From: Actinokineospora baliensis
GTDB taxonomy: Bacteria; Actinomycetota; Actinomycetes; Mycobacteriales; Pseudonocardiaceae
Direction of reading: 5' to 3'
Assembly: GCF_016907695.1 (NCBI RefSeq)
Contig: NZ_JAFBCK010000001.1
Location: 310,001 to 374,000 of the forward strand
DNA: 64,000 nucleotides
Both the position numbers and the translations under genes were made by a program. Below, piece after piece: positions 1 to 9,400 of this stretch. The notes below the pieces were generated by a model. It saw only the letters and a list, made by a program, of their open reading frames with translations. It did not search any database and had not been told where the DNA came from. Position 1 is the first letter of the stretch; each line of letters begins with the position of its first letter.

Positions 1-1
1 C

Positions 2-1363
2 GCGGTCGAACTGGTCGGCCACTGCGGGGCGCACGGGGCGGCCGCGGTCCTGCTCAAGCCGCCGCACGCCGCGCGCACCGCGGTGCGCGCCGCCGCGCAG
101 AAAGCCGGGACCGCGCTGGTCGAGGTGCACGCGGCGACGGCGTGGGCGCAGTTGGTGTGGCTGCTGCGGTCGGTGCTCGACGCCGCGGCCGACGAGGCGA
201 CCGACGCGCTCAACCCCGGGCCGTTCGGCGACCTGTTCCGGCTCGCCGACGCCGCTGCCGCCGTGGTGGACGCGCCGGTGACCGTCGAGGACGCCAACTC
301 GCGGGTGCTGGCCTACTCCGCGCGCCAGGACCGCACCGACTCGGCCAGGGTGTCGACGATCATGGGTCGCCGGGTGCCGGACGACGTGCTGGCCCGGTTC
401 CGCTCCCGCGGCGTGTTCCGCGAGCTGAGCCGGGGCCGGACCGCGATCTTCGTGCCCGCGCAGAAGGACGGCACGCTGCCCCGGCTGATCGTGCCGGTGC
501 GGATGGGCGGCGAGCTGCTGGGGTCGATGTGGGCGGTCGTGCCGGGGCCGGTGTCCGACGAGCGCGCCGCCGCGTTCGCCGACATCGCGCCGGTGGTGGC
601 GCTGCACCTGCTGCGGCGCCGGGCCCGCGAGGACACCGACCGGGGGCGGTCGGCGGAGCTGGTCCGCTCGGTGCTCGACGGCACCGGCAGCGCGCGGCTG
701 GTCGCCGCCGAACTCGACCTTTCCGACGAGCCGCACCGGGTGGTGGCGATCGATGCGCAGTCCGACGACCCCTTGTCCGAGGGCGTGCGGCTGGCGTTAC
801 TAGAGCGACTGACCGAGGGCGTAGGGCGGCGTCCGGCGGTCGCGGACCTGCACGGCGTGCTCTACGCGATCGTGCCGGACTGCAGTGGACGCGGCGGGTG
901 GCCCGCGCTGCGGGAGGCCTTGGCGGAGCTCGCGGGCCCTCTTGCGGCCGCAGGCAGCGCGGTGCCGGTGAACGACCTAGCGCGGTCGCGAGCCGAGGCC
1001 GACGAGGCGCTGAGCTTGCTGCGCGCGGGCCTGGTCCCCGGGCCCGTGGCCGCGCACGACGAGGTGTGGACCGTGCTCGTGCTGCACCGCACCGCAGTCG
1101 TGTCCACCGGAGCGGGGGTCGCCCACGTGGGTCCCTTGGCCTACCTGCGCTCCCGCGAGGACGCCGACTGGTACCTCGACACGCTCTACGAATGGCTGCG
1201 CCACCCCGGCGACCCGCGCGCCGCGGCCGCCGCGTTGACCATCCACCCGAACACGCTGCGGTACCGGATGGCCCGCATCACCGCCGCGATCGACGCCGAT
1301 CTGGGTGACCCGAACACCCGGCTGGCGCTGCTCATCCAGCTCGTCGCGCTCCGCTGGGGATGA
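2..1363 (+). CDS. PucR-family transcriptional regulator (5' end cut off)
   Basis: The frame is open from the first bases of the window and is already coding there, so the start lies upstream; the GTG at 83 is internal. About 453 residues are visible. The C-terminal ~60 residues are a PucR-type helix-turn-helix, with the typical stretch of a helix followed by HPNTLRYRMARI and a leucine-rich end. The middle part looks like the GGDEF-related and sensory region of CdaR/PucR proteins. It sits 157 bases upstream of alanine dehydrogenase on the same strand. PucR-type activators such as Bacillus AdeR control ald genes, so control of ald is a reasonable inference, not shown by the sequence. Confidence 0.85.
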   Translation, partial: AVELVGHCGAHGAAAVLLKPPHAARTAVRAAAQKAGTALVEVHAATAWAQLVWLLRSVLDAAADEATDALNPGPFGDLFRLADAAAAVVDAPVTVEDANSRVLAYSARQDRTDSARVSTIMGRRVPDDVLARFRSRGVFRELSRGRTAIFVPAQKDGTLPRLIVPVRMGGELLGSMWAVVPGPVSDERAAAFADIAPVVALHLLRRRAREDTDRGRSAELVRSVLDGTGSARLVAAELDLSDEPHRVVAIDAQSDDPLSEGVRLALLERLTEGVGRRPAVADLHGVLYAIVPDCSGRGGWPALREALAELAGPLAAAGSAVPVNDLARSRAEADEALSLLRAGLVPGPVAAHDEVWTVLVLHRTAVVSTGAGVAHVGPLAYLRSREDADWYLDTLYEWLRHPGDPRAAAAALTIHPNTLRYRMARITAAIDADLGDPNTRLALLIQLVALRWG

Positions 1364-1520
1364 CCCGACCAGTCGGGGTAGCCCGTCGGTGACTGTGCTG
1401 CGGGCACAACGGAGCACGAATACTCTCGGTGTGGCAGAACGATGACAGTCGCTCTGCGCTGCACGACCGTGGTACACGACACCCCAGATGGCCTAGCCAC
1501 GGACCCGAGAGGACAGCCCG

Positions 1521-2636
1521 GTGAAGATCGCCGTTCCCCGTGAGATCAAGAACCACGAGTACCGGGTGGCGCTGACCCCCGCCGGGGCGCACGAGCTGAC
1601 CTCCCGCGGCCACGACGTGTTCGTCGAGGCGGGCGCGGGCCTTGGCTCCGCGATCACCGACGAGGAGTACCTCGCCGCGGGCGCGAAGGTCCTGGCCACC
1701 GCGGACGACGTGTGGTCCGAGGGCGAGCTGGTGCTCAAGGTCAAGGAGCCGATCGCGGTCGAGTACCCGCGCCTGCGCGCCGGTCAGACCCTGTTCACCT
1801 ACCTGCACCTGGCCGCCGACGAGGCGCTGACCAAGGCGCTGCTGGCCGCGGGCACCACCGCGATCGCCTACGAGACCGTGCAGACCGCCAACGGCGCGCT
1901 GCCGCTGCTGGCCCCGATGTCCGAGGTGGCGGGTCGGCTGGCCCCGCAGGTCGGCGCGTTCGCGCTGATGAAGCCCTCCGGTGGCCGCGGCGTGCTGCCC
2001 GGTGGCGTGCCCGGTGTGCTCCCGGCCAAGGTCGCGGTCATCGGCGGCGGCGTCTCGGGCGTGAACGCGGCCACGATCGCGCTCGGCCTCGGCGCCGAGG
2101 TCACCGTGCTCGACACCAACGTCGACCGGCTGCGCCAGCTCGACGCCCAGTTCAACGGCCGGGTCCGCACCCTGACCTCGAACCGCTACGCCGTCGAGCA
2201 GGTGGCCAAGGAGTCCGACCTGGTCATCGGCGCGGTGCTGGTGCCGGGTGCCAAGGCCCCGACGCTGATCTCCAACGCGCTGGTCGCGCAGATGAAGCCG
2301 GGCTCCGTGCTCGTCGACATCGCAATCGACCAGGGCGGCTGCTTCGAGGACTCCCGCCCGACCACGCACGCCGAGCCCACCTACCCGGTGCACAACTCGA
2401 TCTTCTACTGCGTGGCGAACATGCCGGGCGCCGTCCCGAACACCTCGACCTACGCGCTGACCAACGTGACGCTGCCCTACGCCGTCGCGCTGGCCAACCA
2501 GGGCTGGCACAAGGCCCTCACCGGTGACCGGGCCCTGGCCCTCGGCCTCAACACCCACCAGGGCCACCTGACCAACGCCCCGGTCGCCGAGGCCCACGGT
2601 CTCCCCAGCACCCCCCTGGAATCCGTTCTCGCCTAA
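1521..2636 (+). CDS. ald: alanine dehydrogenase
   Basis: 371 residues, the normal length for Ald. The enzyme interconverts L-alanine and pyruvate plus ammonium with NAD. Visible features are the N-terminal MKIAVPREIKNHEYRVALTP signature, the substrate-site lysine in VLKVKEP (about residue 74), the catalytic histidine in TYLHLAAD (about 95) and the Rossmann glycine motif VIGGGVSGVNAA (about 175-186). The GTG start is preceded by GAGAGGA at a suitable distance. A 13-bp hairpin follows the stop. The upstream PucR-type regulator probably controls it. Expected role: cytosolic alanine catabolism and NADH recycling when oxygen is low. Confidence 0.97.
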   Translation: MKIAVPREIKNHEYRVALTPAGAHELTSRGHDVFVEAGAGLGSAITDEEYLAAGAKVLATADDVWSEGELVLKVKEPIAVEYPRLRAGQTLFTYLHLAADEALTKALLAAGTTAIAYETVQTANGALPLLAPMSEVAGRLAPQVGAFALMKPSGGRGVLPGGVPGVLPAKVAVIGGGVSGVNAATIALGLGAEVTVLDTNVDRLRQLDAQFNGRVRTLTSNRYAVEQVAKESDLVIGAVLVPGAKAPTLISNALVAQMKPGSVLVDIAIDQGGCFEDSRPTTHAEPTYPVHNSIFYCVANMPGAVPNTSTYALTNVTLPYAVALANQGWHKALTGDRALALGLNTHQGHLTNAPVAEAHGLPSTPLESVLA

Positions 2637-2700
2637 GACCCCACTGCCGCCCGGCCCCGGTGCCTCGGTGCCGAGCAACACCCCACCGGTCGGCAAGCGA

Positions 2701-2744
2701 GGCGTACCGGCTCCCTGCAGCAGGCACCAGAGAGCCGGTACGCC
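2701..2744 (+). terminator. hairpin terminator after ald
   Basis: Perfect 13-bp inverted repeat GGCGTACCGGCTC / GAGCCGGTACGCC with an 18-base loop, 64 bases after the ald stop. No T-run follows, as is common in actinomycetes. Confidence 0.7.
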
Positions 2745-3242
2745 GCCCCCAAACACCACCCACCGCAATAACCTGGCCAAAAACCGCCATCTCCTTGCAC
2801 AAGTAAACATTCCCCACCCCCCAAGAATTTCACCCCCAAGGGTGACCAATTCCCACCAGCAAACCCCCAAATTCCCAGCAACCACCCCGAGCTCAACTCT
2901 CGTCGAACCTCAGGGATCCACGCTGGTACCGCCACCAACCGCACCGTCGGGGGTCCGGGGGGCTCGGCCCCCCGGGAGAAATGGCCGACAACCCCGCCCG
3001 CGCTCTCTGCGGGCAGGGTTCGCCTGTTGGAGGCGGCCCGCTCAACCAGCCTGGGGGTCACTGGGAGCGGGCCACCGGTTCCTAGTTTATGCGCATTCGG
3101 TCTTGGGCGCCGCATCGGGGGTGCGGTGTGTCGTGATTACTTGTCGGAGGGCATTGGGCCCCATCGGGTGAGAATGCTCGCGATGGGGTGAATCGGCCGG
3201 TGGCGGCTTGGGTGCCGCCCGGGTTCGGTCGATGTTTGTTCG
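2745..3242. other. gene-free stretch between ald and the next gene
   Basis: About 500 bases with no convincing gene. The first 150 bases are unusually A/C rich for this genome. A second short hairpin, CCGGGGGGC / GCCCCCCGG with a 3-base loop, lies at 2955-2975. The open frame that crosses this region on the plus strand is Pro/Arg-rich and has the look of chance GC-rich sequence. Confidence 0.5.
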
Positions 3243-3443
3243 GTGACTGAGCCTCGGTGGTGTGTCGGGTGCCACGACCCCTTCGGCAGGGACCGGGCGT
3301 TGACCGTGCTGGTGGAGGACGACCGGGTGGTGCTGGTGCCGCCGCCGGGGGCGTCCGCTGTGCTCTCCGCCCAGCAGACGCGGTCGCTGGGTCTGGTGCT
3401 GGACCAGGCGGCTGGTCGGGCGCTCGACGGCGCGGCGGGCTGA
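3243..3443 (+). CDS. small hypothetical protein with CxxC pair
   Basis: 66 residues starting at a GTG. The N-terminus carries WCVGCHDPFG, a CxxC pair that could bind metal, followed by a beta-rich stretch (LTVLVEDDRVVLVPP) and an alanine-rich helix. I do not recognise the family. The gene is seven bases upstream of another small gene that also has cysteine pairs, so the two may be co-expressed. It could still be a chance frame, but hydrophobic spacing and codon use favour coding. Confidence 0.5.
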   Translation: MTEPRWCVGCHDPFGRDRALTVLVEDDRVVLVPPPGASAVLSAQQTRSLGLVLDQAAGRALDGAAG

Positions 3444-3450
3444 TCCGGGC

Positions 3451-3915
3451 ATGTGGCGTGCGGGTGGTGCCGACCGCGAGCGGGGCGGGGACGGCGAGCC
3501 CGATGACGGTGTCGACCCGCTGCGGGCCGCGGTGCTGCGCCGGTTGGCGCTGTTGGACGAGGCGGCCGATTCCGCCGACGCGACGACGTTGTTGCCGCTG
3601 GCGCGGGCGGAGATCAGCAGGTTGGCCGATGGGTGGCGGCTGCTGCTGACGGTGCACCAGCCCGACGAGGAGGGCCGCTGCGAGGCGTGCCCGGCGGGTC
3701 TGCGCGGCAAGCGGTGGCCCTGCCAGGTGTGGCGGATGGCCCACGAGCACCTGATCGGCGAGGGCGTCCCGCACCGGGAGCGCAAGCGGCCGCTGCGCAA
3801 CCCCTTCGCGAGGCAGGCGCGGTTGGTGCCGCCGGAGTCGCCGTGCGAGGTGACCGCCCGGATACCCGTGGTGAGGGATGGCCACCAGGGCGAACGCCGA
3901 GCTGACGCGGGGTGA
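3451..3915 (+). CDS. hypothetical cysteine-containing protein
   Basis: 154 residues from an ATG. A helical N-terminal half is followed by a conserved-looking core, CEACPAGLRGKRWPC then QVWRMAHEHLIGE (about residues 73-101), with three cysteines that could form a small metal site. The C-terminus is basic. I recall similar short proteins in other Pseudonocardiales but no function. It follows the 66-residue gene closely and precedes the ABC exporter pair. No membrane segment or signal peptide is seen. Confidence 0.6.
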   Translation: MWRAGGADRERGGDGEPDDGVDPLRAAVLRRLALLDEAADSADATTLLPLARAEISRLADGWRLLLTVHQPDEEGRCEACPAGLRGKRWPCQVWRMAHEHLIGEGVPHRERKRPLRNPFARQARLVPPESPCEVTARIPVVRDGHQGERRADAG

Positions 3916-4042
3916 CGATCGGGCCGGACCGGGGTGAACGGTTCGGTCGGGTTCGCCGGTTTTCTTGGCCAGGTCGTCACCGGCCGGGGTGGGCATGGGG
4001 CAAGATGTCCGCCACGACGGGGCCGGCGAGCTGGAGGAGCCT

Positions 4043-5494
4043 GTGCAGGACGGTAGTGGCCGCATCGTGGTGCGTGGCCTGACCAAGAACTTCGGTCAGG
4101 TGTCCGCGGTGCAGAACCTGAGCTTCCAGGTGGAGCCGGGGTCGGTGACCGGGTTCCTCGGGCCCAACGGTGCCGGTAAGACGACGACGCTGCGGATGCT
4201 GTTGGGGTTGGTGAACCCGACCGCGGGTGAGGCGACCATCAACGGGCAGCCGTTCCACCGGCTGGGAAACCCCGGTCGCGTGGTCGGCGCGGTGCTGGAG
4301 GCCCAGGGCTTCCACCCGAAGCGTTCGGCGATCGATCACCTGCGGGTGTACGCCGCGGCGATGGGGCTGCCCGACCAGCGGGCGATCGAGGTGTTGCAGC
4401 TGGTCGGCCTAGGCGGCGCCGCAACGCGTAAGGCCGGTGGATTCTCGCTGGGCATGAAGCAGCGCCTAGCGCTGGCGACCGCGCTGTTGGGCGACCCGCA
4501 GGTCTTGGTGCTCGACGAGCCCGCCAACGGGTTGGACCCGGAGGGCATCGCGTGGCTGCGGTCGTTCCTGAAGTCCTTCGCCGCGACCGGGCGCACGGTG
4601 CTGATCTCGAGCCACCTGCTGGCCGAGGTGGAGCAGACCATCGACCAGGTCGTCATCGTCAGCCGCGGTCAGACCGTCTACTACGGCAGCCTCGACGACC
4701 TGAAGCGCTCGCAGCAGAGCCGGGTCCTGGTGCAGCCCGCCGACCCGCAGGCGCTCGCCGCCGCGCTGCAGGAGGCCGGGATCACCGCGGTCACACCGCT
4801 GCCGGACGGTCGGCTCGCGGTCGTGGACGCCACCGTGCAGCAGGTCGGTGACATCGCCAGCAAGGCGGGCATCGCGCTGTACGGGGTGCAGGAGGAGCAG
4901 GCCGACCTCGAGCAGCTGTTCTTCCGGTTGACCAGCGGCCAGTGGACCGCGCAGCAGGGGTACGCGCCACCCGGGTTCGACAGCGGGCAGCAGGTGTCGG
5001 GCTTCGGTTCGCCGCTGCCGCAGGCGACCTACCAGGCCGGTCCGCAGGCGGTGCAGTTCCCGCAGCAGCAGCCGTACCAGCAGGGGTACCCGCAGCAGCC
5101 GGGCTACCAGCAGCAGGCGCCGCAGTACGGGGGCTACCAGGCACCGGTGGCGCCGCAAGCGCCGCAGTACCAGCAGCCGTACCAGCAGGCCCCGCAGGCG
5201 CCGTACCAGCAGACCTCGCCCTACCAGGCGCCGCAGCCCACGTCGCCCTACCAGGCACCGGTTCCGCCTGCCCCGCAGGCGCCTCCGGTGGCACCCGCGC
5301 CCGAGTCGCAGCCGCCGAGCGCGTTGAGCGAGGAGCAGCCGACGCAGGCGGTCGCCGACGCGCCGAAGCCGGTGGAGGTGGCGCCCGCGCCGCCGCCCCC
5401 GGACGTGCAGGCACCGACAACACCCGACACACCTGAAGCACCCGGTGGCGAGACTCCCGGCCAGGGCTCGACCGGCGAGGGGGGCAAGGCCTGA
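4043..5494 (+). CDS. ABC transporter ATP-binding protein with Pro/Gln/Tyr-rich tail
   Basis: About 483 residues. Residues 1-300 are a DrrA/CcmA-type ATPase: Walker A GPNGAGKTT, signature FSLGMKQR (in place of LSGGQ), Walker B VLVLDEPANGLDPEG and switch LISSHLLAE. The last ~165 residues are a low-complexity tail of repeated Tyr-Gln-Gln and Gln-Ala-Pro units and then an acidic, Pro-rich end, with no counterpart in usual exporters of this class. I chose the GTG at 4043 because GGAGGAG lies just before it; an upstream TTG at 3965 would add 26 residues of poor quality. The stop overlaps the ATG of the permease by one base, so the two form one exporter. Confidence 0.88.
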   Translation: MQDGSGRIVVRGLTKNFGQVSAVQNLSFQVEPGSVTGFLGPNGAGKTTTLRMLLGLVNPTAGEATINGQPFHRLGNPGRVVGAVLEAQGFHPKRSAIDHLRVYAAAMGLPDQRAIEVLQLVGLGGAATRKAGGFSLGMKQRLALATALLGDPQVLVLDEPANGLDPEGIAWLRSFLKSFAATGRTVLISSHLLAEVEQTIDQVVIVSRGQTVYYGSLDDLKRSQQSRVLVQPADPQALAAALQEAGITAVTPLPDGRLAVVDATVQQVGDIASKAGIALYGVQEEQADLEQLFFRLTSGQWTAQQGYAPPGFDSGQQVSGFGSPLPQATYQAGPQAVQFPQQQPYQQGYPQQPGYQQQAPQYGGYQAPVAPQAPQYQQPYQQAPQAPYQQTSPYQAPQPTSPYQAPVPPAPQAPPVAPAPESQPPSALSEEQPTQAVADAPKPVEVAPAPPPPDVQAPTTPDTPEAPGGETPGQGSTGEGGKA

Positions 5495-6396
5495 TGGGCA
5501 CCCTGATCACAGCGGAGTTCCGCAAGATCCTCACCACCAAGCTGTGGTGGGCACTGCTGATCCCGGCGCTGGCCGTGGCGTTCCTGGCCGCGTGGGGCTG
5601 GGCGGCGCTGGCCACCGAGATCGCCGACCAGGTCACCAACGACTCGACCTTCCGCAGCTTCGGCGTGTCCATCGACGAGATCTCCTGGTCGGTGATCGCG
5701 CTGACCAGGGCGATGAACCTGGCCTCGATCTTTCCGATGATCTTCGGCGCGATCGGCATCGCCTCGGAGCTGCGGCACCGCACCATCACCACGACCTTCC
5801 TGACCGGGCCGACCAGGGCGGCGGTGCTCGGCGCCAAGGCGGTCACCTACGTCATCTGGGGCCTGATCTACGGCGTCGCGGTGGCGCTGCTGGTCAGCGC
5901 GGGCACCGCGGTCGGCTCGGGCAGCAGCTACCTGCCCGAGGGCAAGCAGTGGTTCCTGGTGGTGCTCGCGGGGATCATCCAGATCGTGCTGTGGACCCTG
6001 ATCGGTCTCGGGGTCGGCGCGCTGATGGGCTCGACGACCGGCGCCATCGTGATCCTGCTGGTCTACTCGCTGGTGGTCGGCCCGTTCGGTGAGCTGCTGC
6101 TGGCCGGTGGCACCGACACGCCGCACCTGGCAGGCGTGCTGCCCAACGGCTCGGCCAACGGGCTCACCGGGTCGACGGCCTCGGCGTTGCTGGTCGACCA
6201 GCTGCAGACCCTCGTGCTCGACCGGGGCGGGGAGATCAGCGCGTCCTCGCACGAGCGGATCGACACGGCGATGCGGGTCGTCGCCGGTGCGCCCGGCGCG
6301 TTCTCGCTGTGGGTCAGCGGGCTCATCTTCCTGGGCTGGACCGCGCTGTTCTTCGGTCTCGGCCTGCTGCGCAACGCCCGCCGCGACATCACCTGA
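5494..6396 (+). CDS. ABC-2 type transporter permease
   Basis: 300 residues with about six hydrophobic segments: one near residues 15-40, then a group at roughly 75-95, 115-140, 155-180, 185-205 and 270-290. The N-terminus (TAEFRKILTTKLWW) is typical of ABC-2 permeases that begin with a cytoplasmic helix and a first membrane span. It overlaps the ATPase stop by one base (TGATG), so the two are translationally coupled. The substrate cannot be read from sequence. A pair of DnaA-box-like sites and a hairpin follow the stop. Confidence 0.88.
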   Translation: MGTLITAEFRKILTTKLWWALLIPALAVAFLAAWGWAALATEIADQVTNDSTFRSFGVSIDEISWSVIALTRAMNLASIFPMIFGAIGIASELRHRTITTTFLTGPTRAAVLGAKAVTYVIWGLIYGVAVALLVSAGTAVGSGSSYLPEGKQWFLVVLAGIIQIVLWTLIGLGVGALMGSTTGAIVILLVYSLVVGPFGELLLAGGTDTPHLAGVLPNGSANGLTGSTASALLVDQLQTLVLDRGGEISASSHERIDTAMRVVAGAPGAFSLWVSGLIFLGWTALFFGLGLLRNARRDIT

Positions 6397-6416
6397 GCCA
6401 CCGCGGGCGCGTGGAG

Positions 6417-6444
6417 TTGTCCACAACCCGCGGAGTTGTCCACA
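6417..6444 (+). promoter_or_regulatory. two tandem DnaA-box-like sites
   Basis: TTGTCCACA, the preferred DnaA box of high-GC actinomycetes, occurs at 6417-6425 and again at 6436-6444 in the same orientation, inside a 13-base direct repeat GGAGTTGTCCACA with start-to-start spacing of 19. It lies between the permease stop and the fused ABC gene. No dnaA or dnaN is nearby. Confidence 0.55.
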
Positions 6445-6448
6445 GGCC

Positions 6449-6478
6449 GAGGCCGTCCTCCCCGCGGAGGGCGGCCTC
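6449..6478 (+). terminator. hairpin terminator
   Basis: GAGGCCGTCCTCC / GGAGGGCGGCCTC, a 13-bp stem with one G-T wobble and a 4-base loop, directly after the DnaA-box pair and before the promoter of the fused ABC gene. Confidence 0.6.
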
Positions 6479-6483
6479 GTGCC

Positions 6484-6489
6484 TACTCT
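6484..6489 (+). promoter_or_regulatory. -10 element of a probable leaderless promoter
   Basis: TACTCT ends six bases before the GTG at 6496 and no ribosome binding site lies between, so transcription probably starts on the start codon. Confidence 0.5.
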
Positions 6490-6495
6490 GGCCGG

Positions 6496-9400
6496 GTGAC
6501 GACCTCCCCCGGCTGGATCCGCCGACTCAGCGCCGCCTGCTGGCGGCACCGCGCCCTGGTGCTGCTCTCCCTGGCTGCCTCGGTGGTCGGCGTCGGCTTC
6601 CAGGCGGTGGGCCCGCTCCTGGTCAAGTACGTGGTCGACGGCGCGGTGGCCGGGCACACCGACGGCCTGGTCGGGTTGGTCGCCGGGCTGGTCGGGCTGG
6701 AGGTGCTGACCTTCGCGAGCGCGTTCGCACGGCGCTACCTCGGCGGCAGGCTCGCCCTGGACGTGCAGCACGACCTGCGGCAAGCGGTGTTCGGGGCGGT
6801 GCAGCGGCTCGACGGCGGCAAGCAGGACGCGCTGCGCACCGGGCAGGTGGTGTCCCGGTCGATCACCGACCTGCAGCTGGTGCAGGGCCTGCTGATGATG
6901 GTGCCGCTGTCGGTGGGCACGGTGGTGTTCGCGCTGCTGGCGCTCGCGGCGATGTTGTGGCTCTCGCCGCTGCTGACCGTGGTCGCGCTGGTGGTGACCC
7001 CGGTGGTGGCCGTGGTGGCCGTGCGCAGCAAGTCGCGGCTGTTCCCGGCGACCTGGTCGGCGCAGCAGAGCGCGGCGGACGTGGCGCAGCGGGTCGAGGA
7101 AACCGTCACCGGGGTGCGCGTGGTGAAGGGGTTCGGCCAGGAGGCCAAGGAGGTCAGCAGGCTGGAGAAGGCGGCCCGGCGGCTGTTCGCCGAGCGGATG
7201 CGCAGCGCCAAGATCACCTCAAGACCGGCGGCGACCCTGGTGGCGATGCCCGCGGCCGGGCAGGTGGCCGTGCTGGCCCTCGGCGGGTACATGGCGCTGC
7301 GCGGGCAGGTCACGCTGGGCACCTTCCTGGCGTTCGCCGGGTACGTGGCGAACCTGGTGGGGCCCACCCGGATGCTGGCCAGCCTGCTGGTGAACGCGCA
7401 GCTGGCCAGGGCCGGGGTGGAGCGGGTGTACGAGCTGGTCGACTCGCAGCCGGACGTCACCGAGAAGGCGGACGCGGTGGCCGTGCCGCCCGGTCCGGTC
7501 GCGGTGGAGCTGGACGACGTGCGGTTCGGGTACACGCGCAGTGAGCCGGTGCTCGACGGGGTGAGCCTGCGGATCTCCCCCGGGGAGACGCTGGCGCTGG
7601 TGGGCACGGCCGGGTCGGGCAAGTCGACGGTGTCGCTGCTGCTGCCCCGGTTCTACGACGTGCAGTCCGGGGCGATCCGGGTCGGCGGGGTCGACCTGCG
7701 GGACTTGCGGTTGGCGTCGCTGCGGCGCGCGGTCGGGGTGGTGTTCGAGGAGGCGTTCCTGTTCTCGGACACAGTGGGCGCCAACATCGCCTACGGCAGA
7801 CCGGAGGCCACCACCGCCGACATCGAGGCAGCGGCGCGGGCGGCGCAGGCGCACGAGTTCATCGAGGCCCTGCCCGACGGGTACGACACCGTGGTCGGCG
7901 AGCGCGGGTTGACGTTGTCGGGTGGGCAGCGGCAGCGGGTGGCCCTGGCCAGGGCTCTGCTGTCGGACCCGAGGGTGCTGGTGCTCGACGACGCGACCTC
8001 GGCCGTGGACACGCTGACCGAGTCGGCCATCCACGAGACGCTGCGCGCGGTGACCGCGGAGCGGACGACGTTGCTGATCGCGCACCGGCGGTCGACCTTG
8101 GCGCTGGCAGACCGCATCGCGGTGCTCGACGGCGGCAAGCTGGTCGACGTCGGCACGCACGCGGAGCTGACGGCGCGGTGCGAGCTGTACCGGTCGCTGC
8201 TGGCCGGGCCGGGCGAGGCGATCGAGCAGCCCGCCGAGACGGCCGACCTGGTGCCGGGGCCGAACGGGATCACCCCCTCGCTGTGGCCCGAGACGGCTCC
8301 GGAGGCCCCTGCGGCGGTTCGGGCGGCGGAGCCCGTGATGCGCCCCGGGGCCGGGCATGGGGGCCGGATGGGCGGTGGGGCCGCCGCCGCGGCGGTGAGC
8401 GGCACGCCCGCGACGGAGGAGTTGCTGGCGCAGGTGCGTGCGCTGCCGCCCGCGGTGGAGGTGCCCGACCTGCGCGGTGAGGACCCGACGGCGCCGGACC
8501 CGGGTTTCCGGCTGCGCGGGTTGCTGCGGCCAGCGCGGTGGGCGTTGGCCGTGGTGCTGGGGTTGGTCGTGCTGGACTCGATCACGGCGGTGGCGATGCC
8601 CGCGCTGTTCCGGCACGGGATCGACGCGGGCGTGCTGACCGGGGCGACCGGGGTGCTGTTCGTGGTCACGGTACTGGCGGCGGGGCTGGTCGTGGTGATG
8701 TGGCTGAACACGGCGGTGACCACGGTGCTGACCGCGCGGGTCGGCGAGCGGCTGCTCTACCTCCTGCGGGTGCGCAGCTACGCGCACCTGCAGCGACTCG
8801 GGCTGGACTACTACGAGCGCGAGCTAGCCGGTCGGATCATGACCCGGATGACCACGGACGTGGACGCGCTGTCGACGTTCCTGCAGACCGGGCTGACGAC
8901 GGCGGTAGCCAGCGTGGTGACCGTGGTCGCGGTGACGGTCGCGCTGCTGGTGACAGATCTGTCGCTGGCGCTGGTGGCGCTGGCCGTGCTGCCGGTGCTC
9001 GCGGTCGCGACAGCGATCTTCCAGCGGCTGTCCTCGGCGGCCTACACCGAGGCAAGGGAGCAGGTCAGCGCGGTCAACGCGGACATGCAGGAGAACGTGA
9101 CCGGCTTGCGGGTGGCGCAGGCGTACACCCGCGAGGAGGTGTCGGCGCGCCGGTTCGCCGAGCGCAGCGACGCCTACCGGCGGACCAGGCTGCGGGCGCA
9201 GCGCTACATCGCGACGTACTTCCCGTTCGTGACCATGCTGTCCGGGCTGGGTCAGGCCGCTGTGCTGGTGGTGGGCGCGACCCGGGTGGCCGACGGCGAC
9301 CTGAGCCCGGGGGTGCTGCTGGCGTTCCTGCTGTACCTGGGCCTGTTCTTCGCGCCGGTGCAGCAGCTGTCGTCGGTGTTCGACGGGTACCAGCAGGCCA

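Noticed and set aside
2668..3171. 167-residue plus-strand frame after ald
   Set aside because: Begins in the ald terminator, Pro/Thr-rich, no recognisable domain or binding site.
3087..4086. Two long minus-strand frames of about 300 codons opposite the small cysteine genes
   Set aside because: Ser/Arg/Pro-rich with no start context; antisense shadows of the plus-strand genes.
6413..6444. Replication origin
   Set aside because: Only two DnaA boxes, no dnaA, dnaN or A/T-rich unwinding region nearby.
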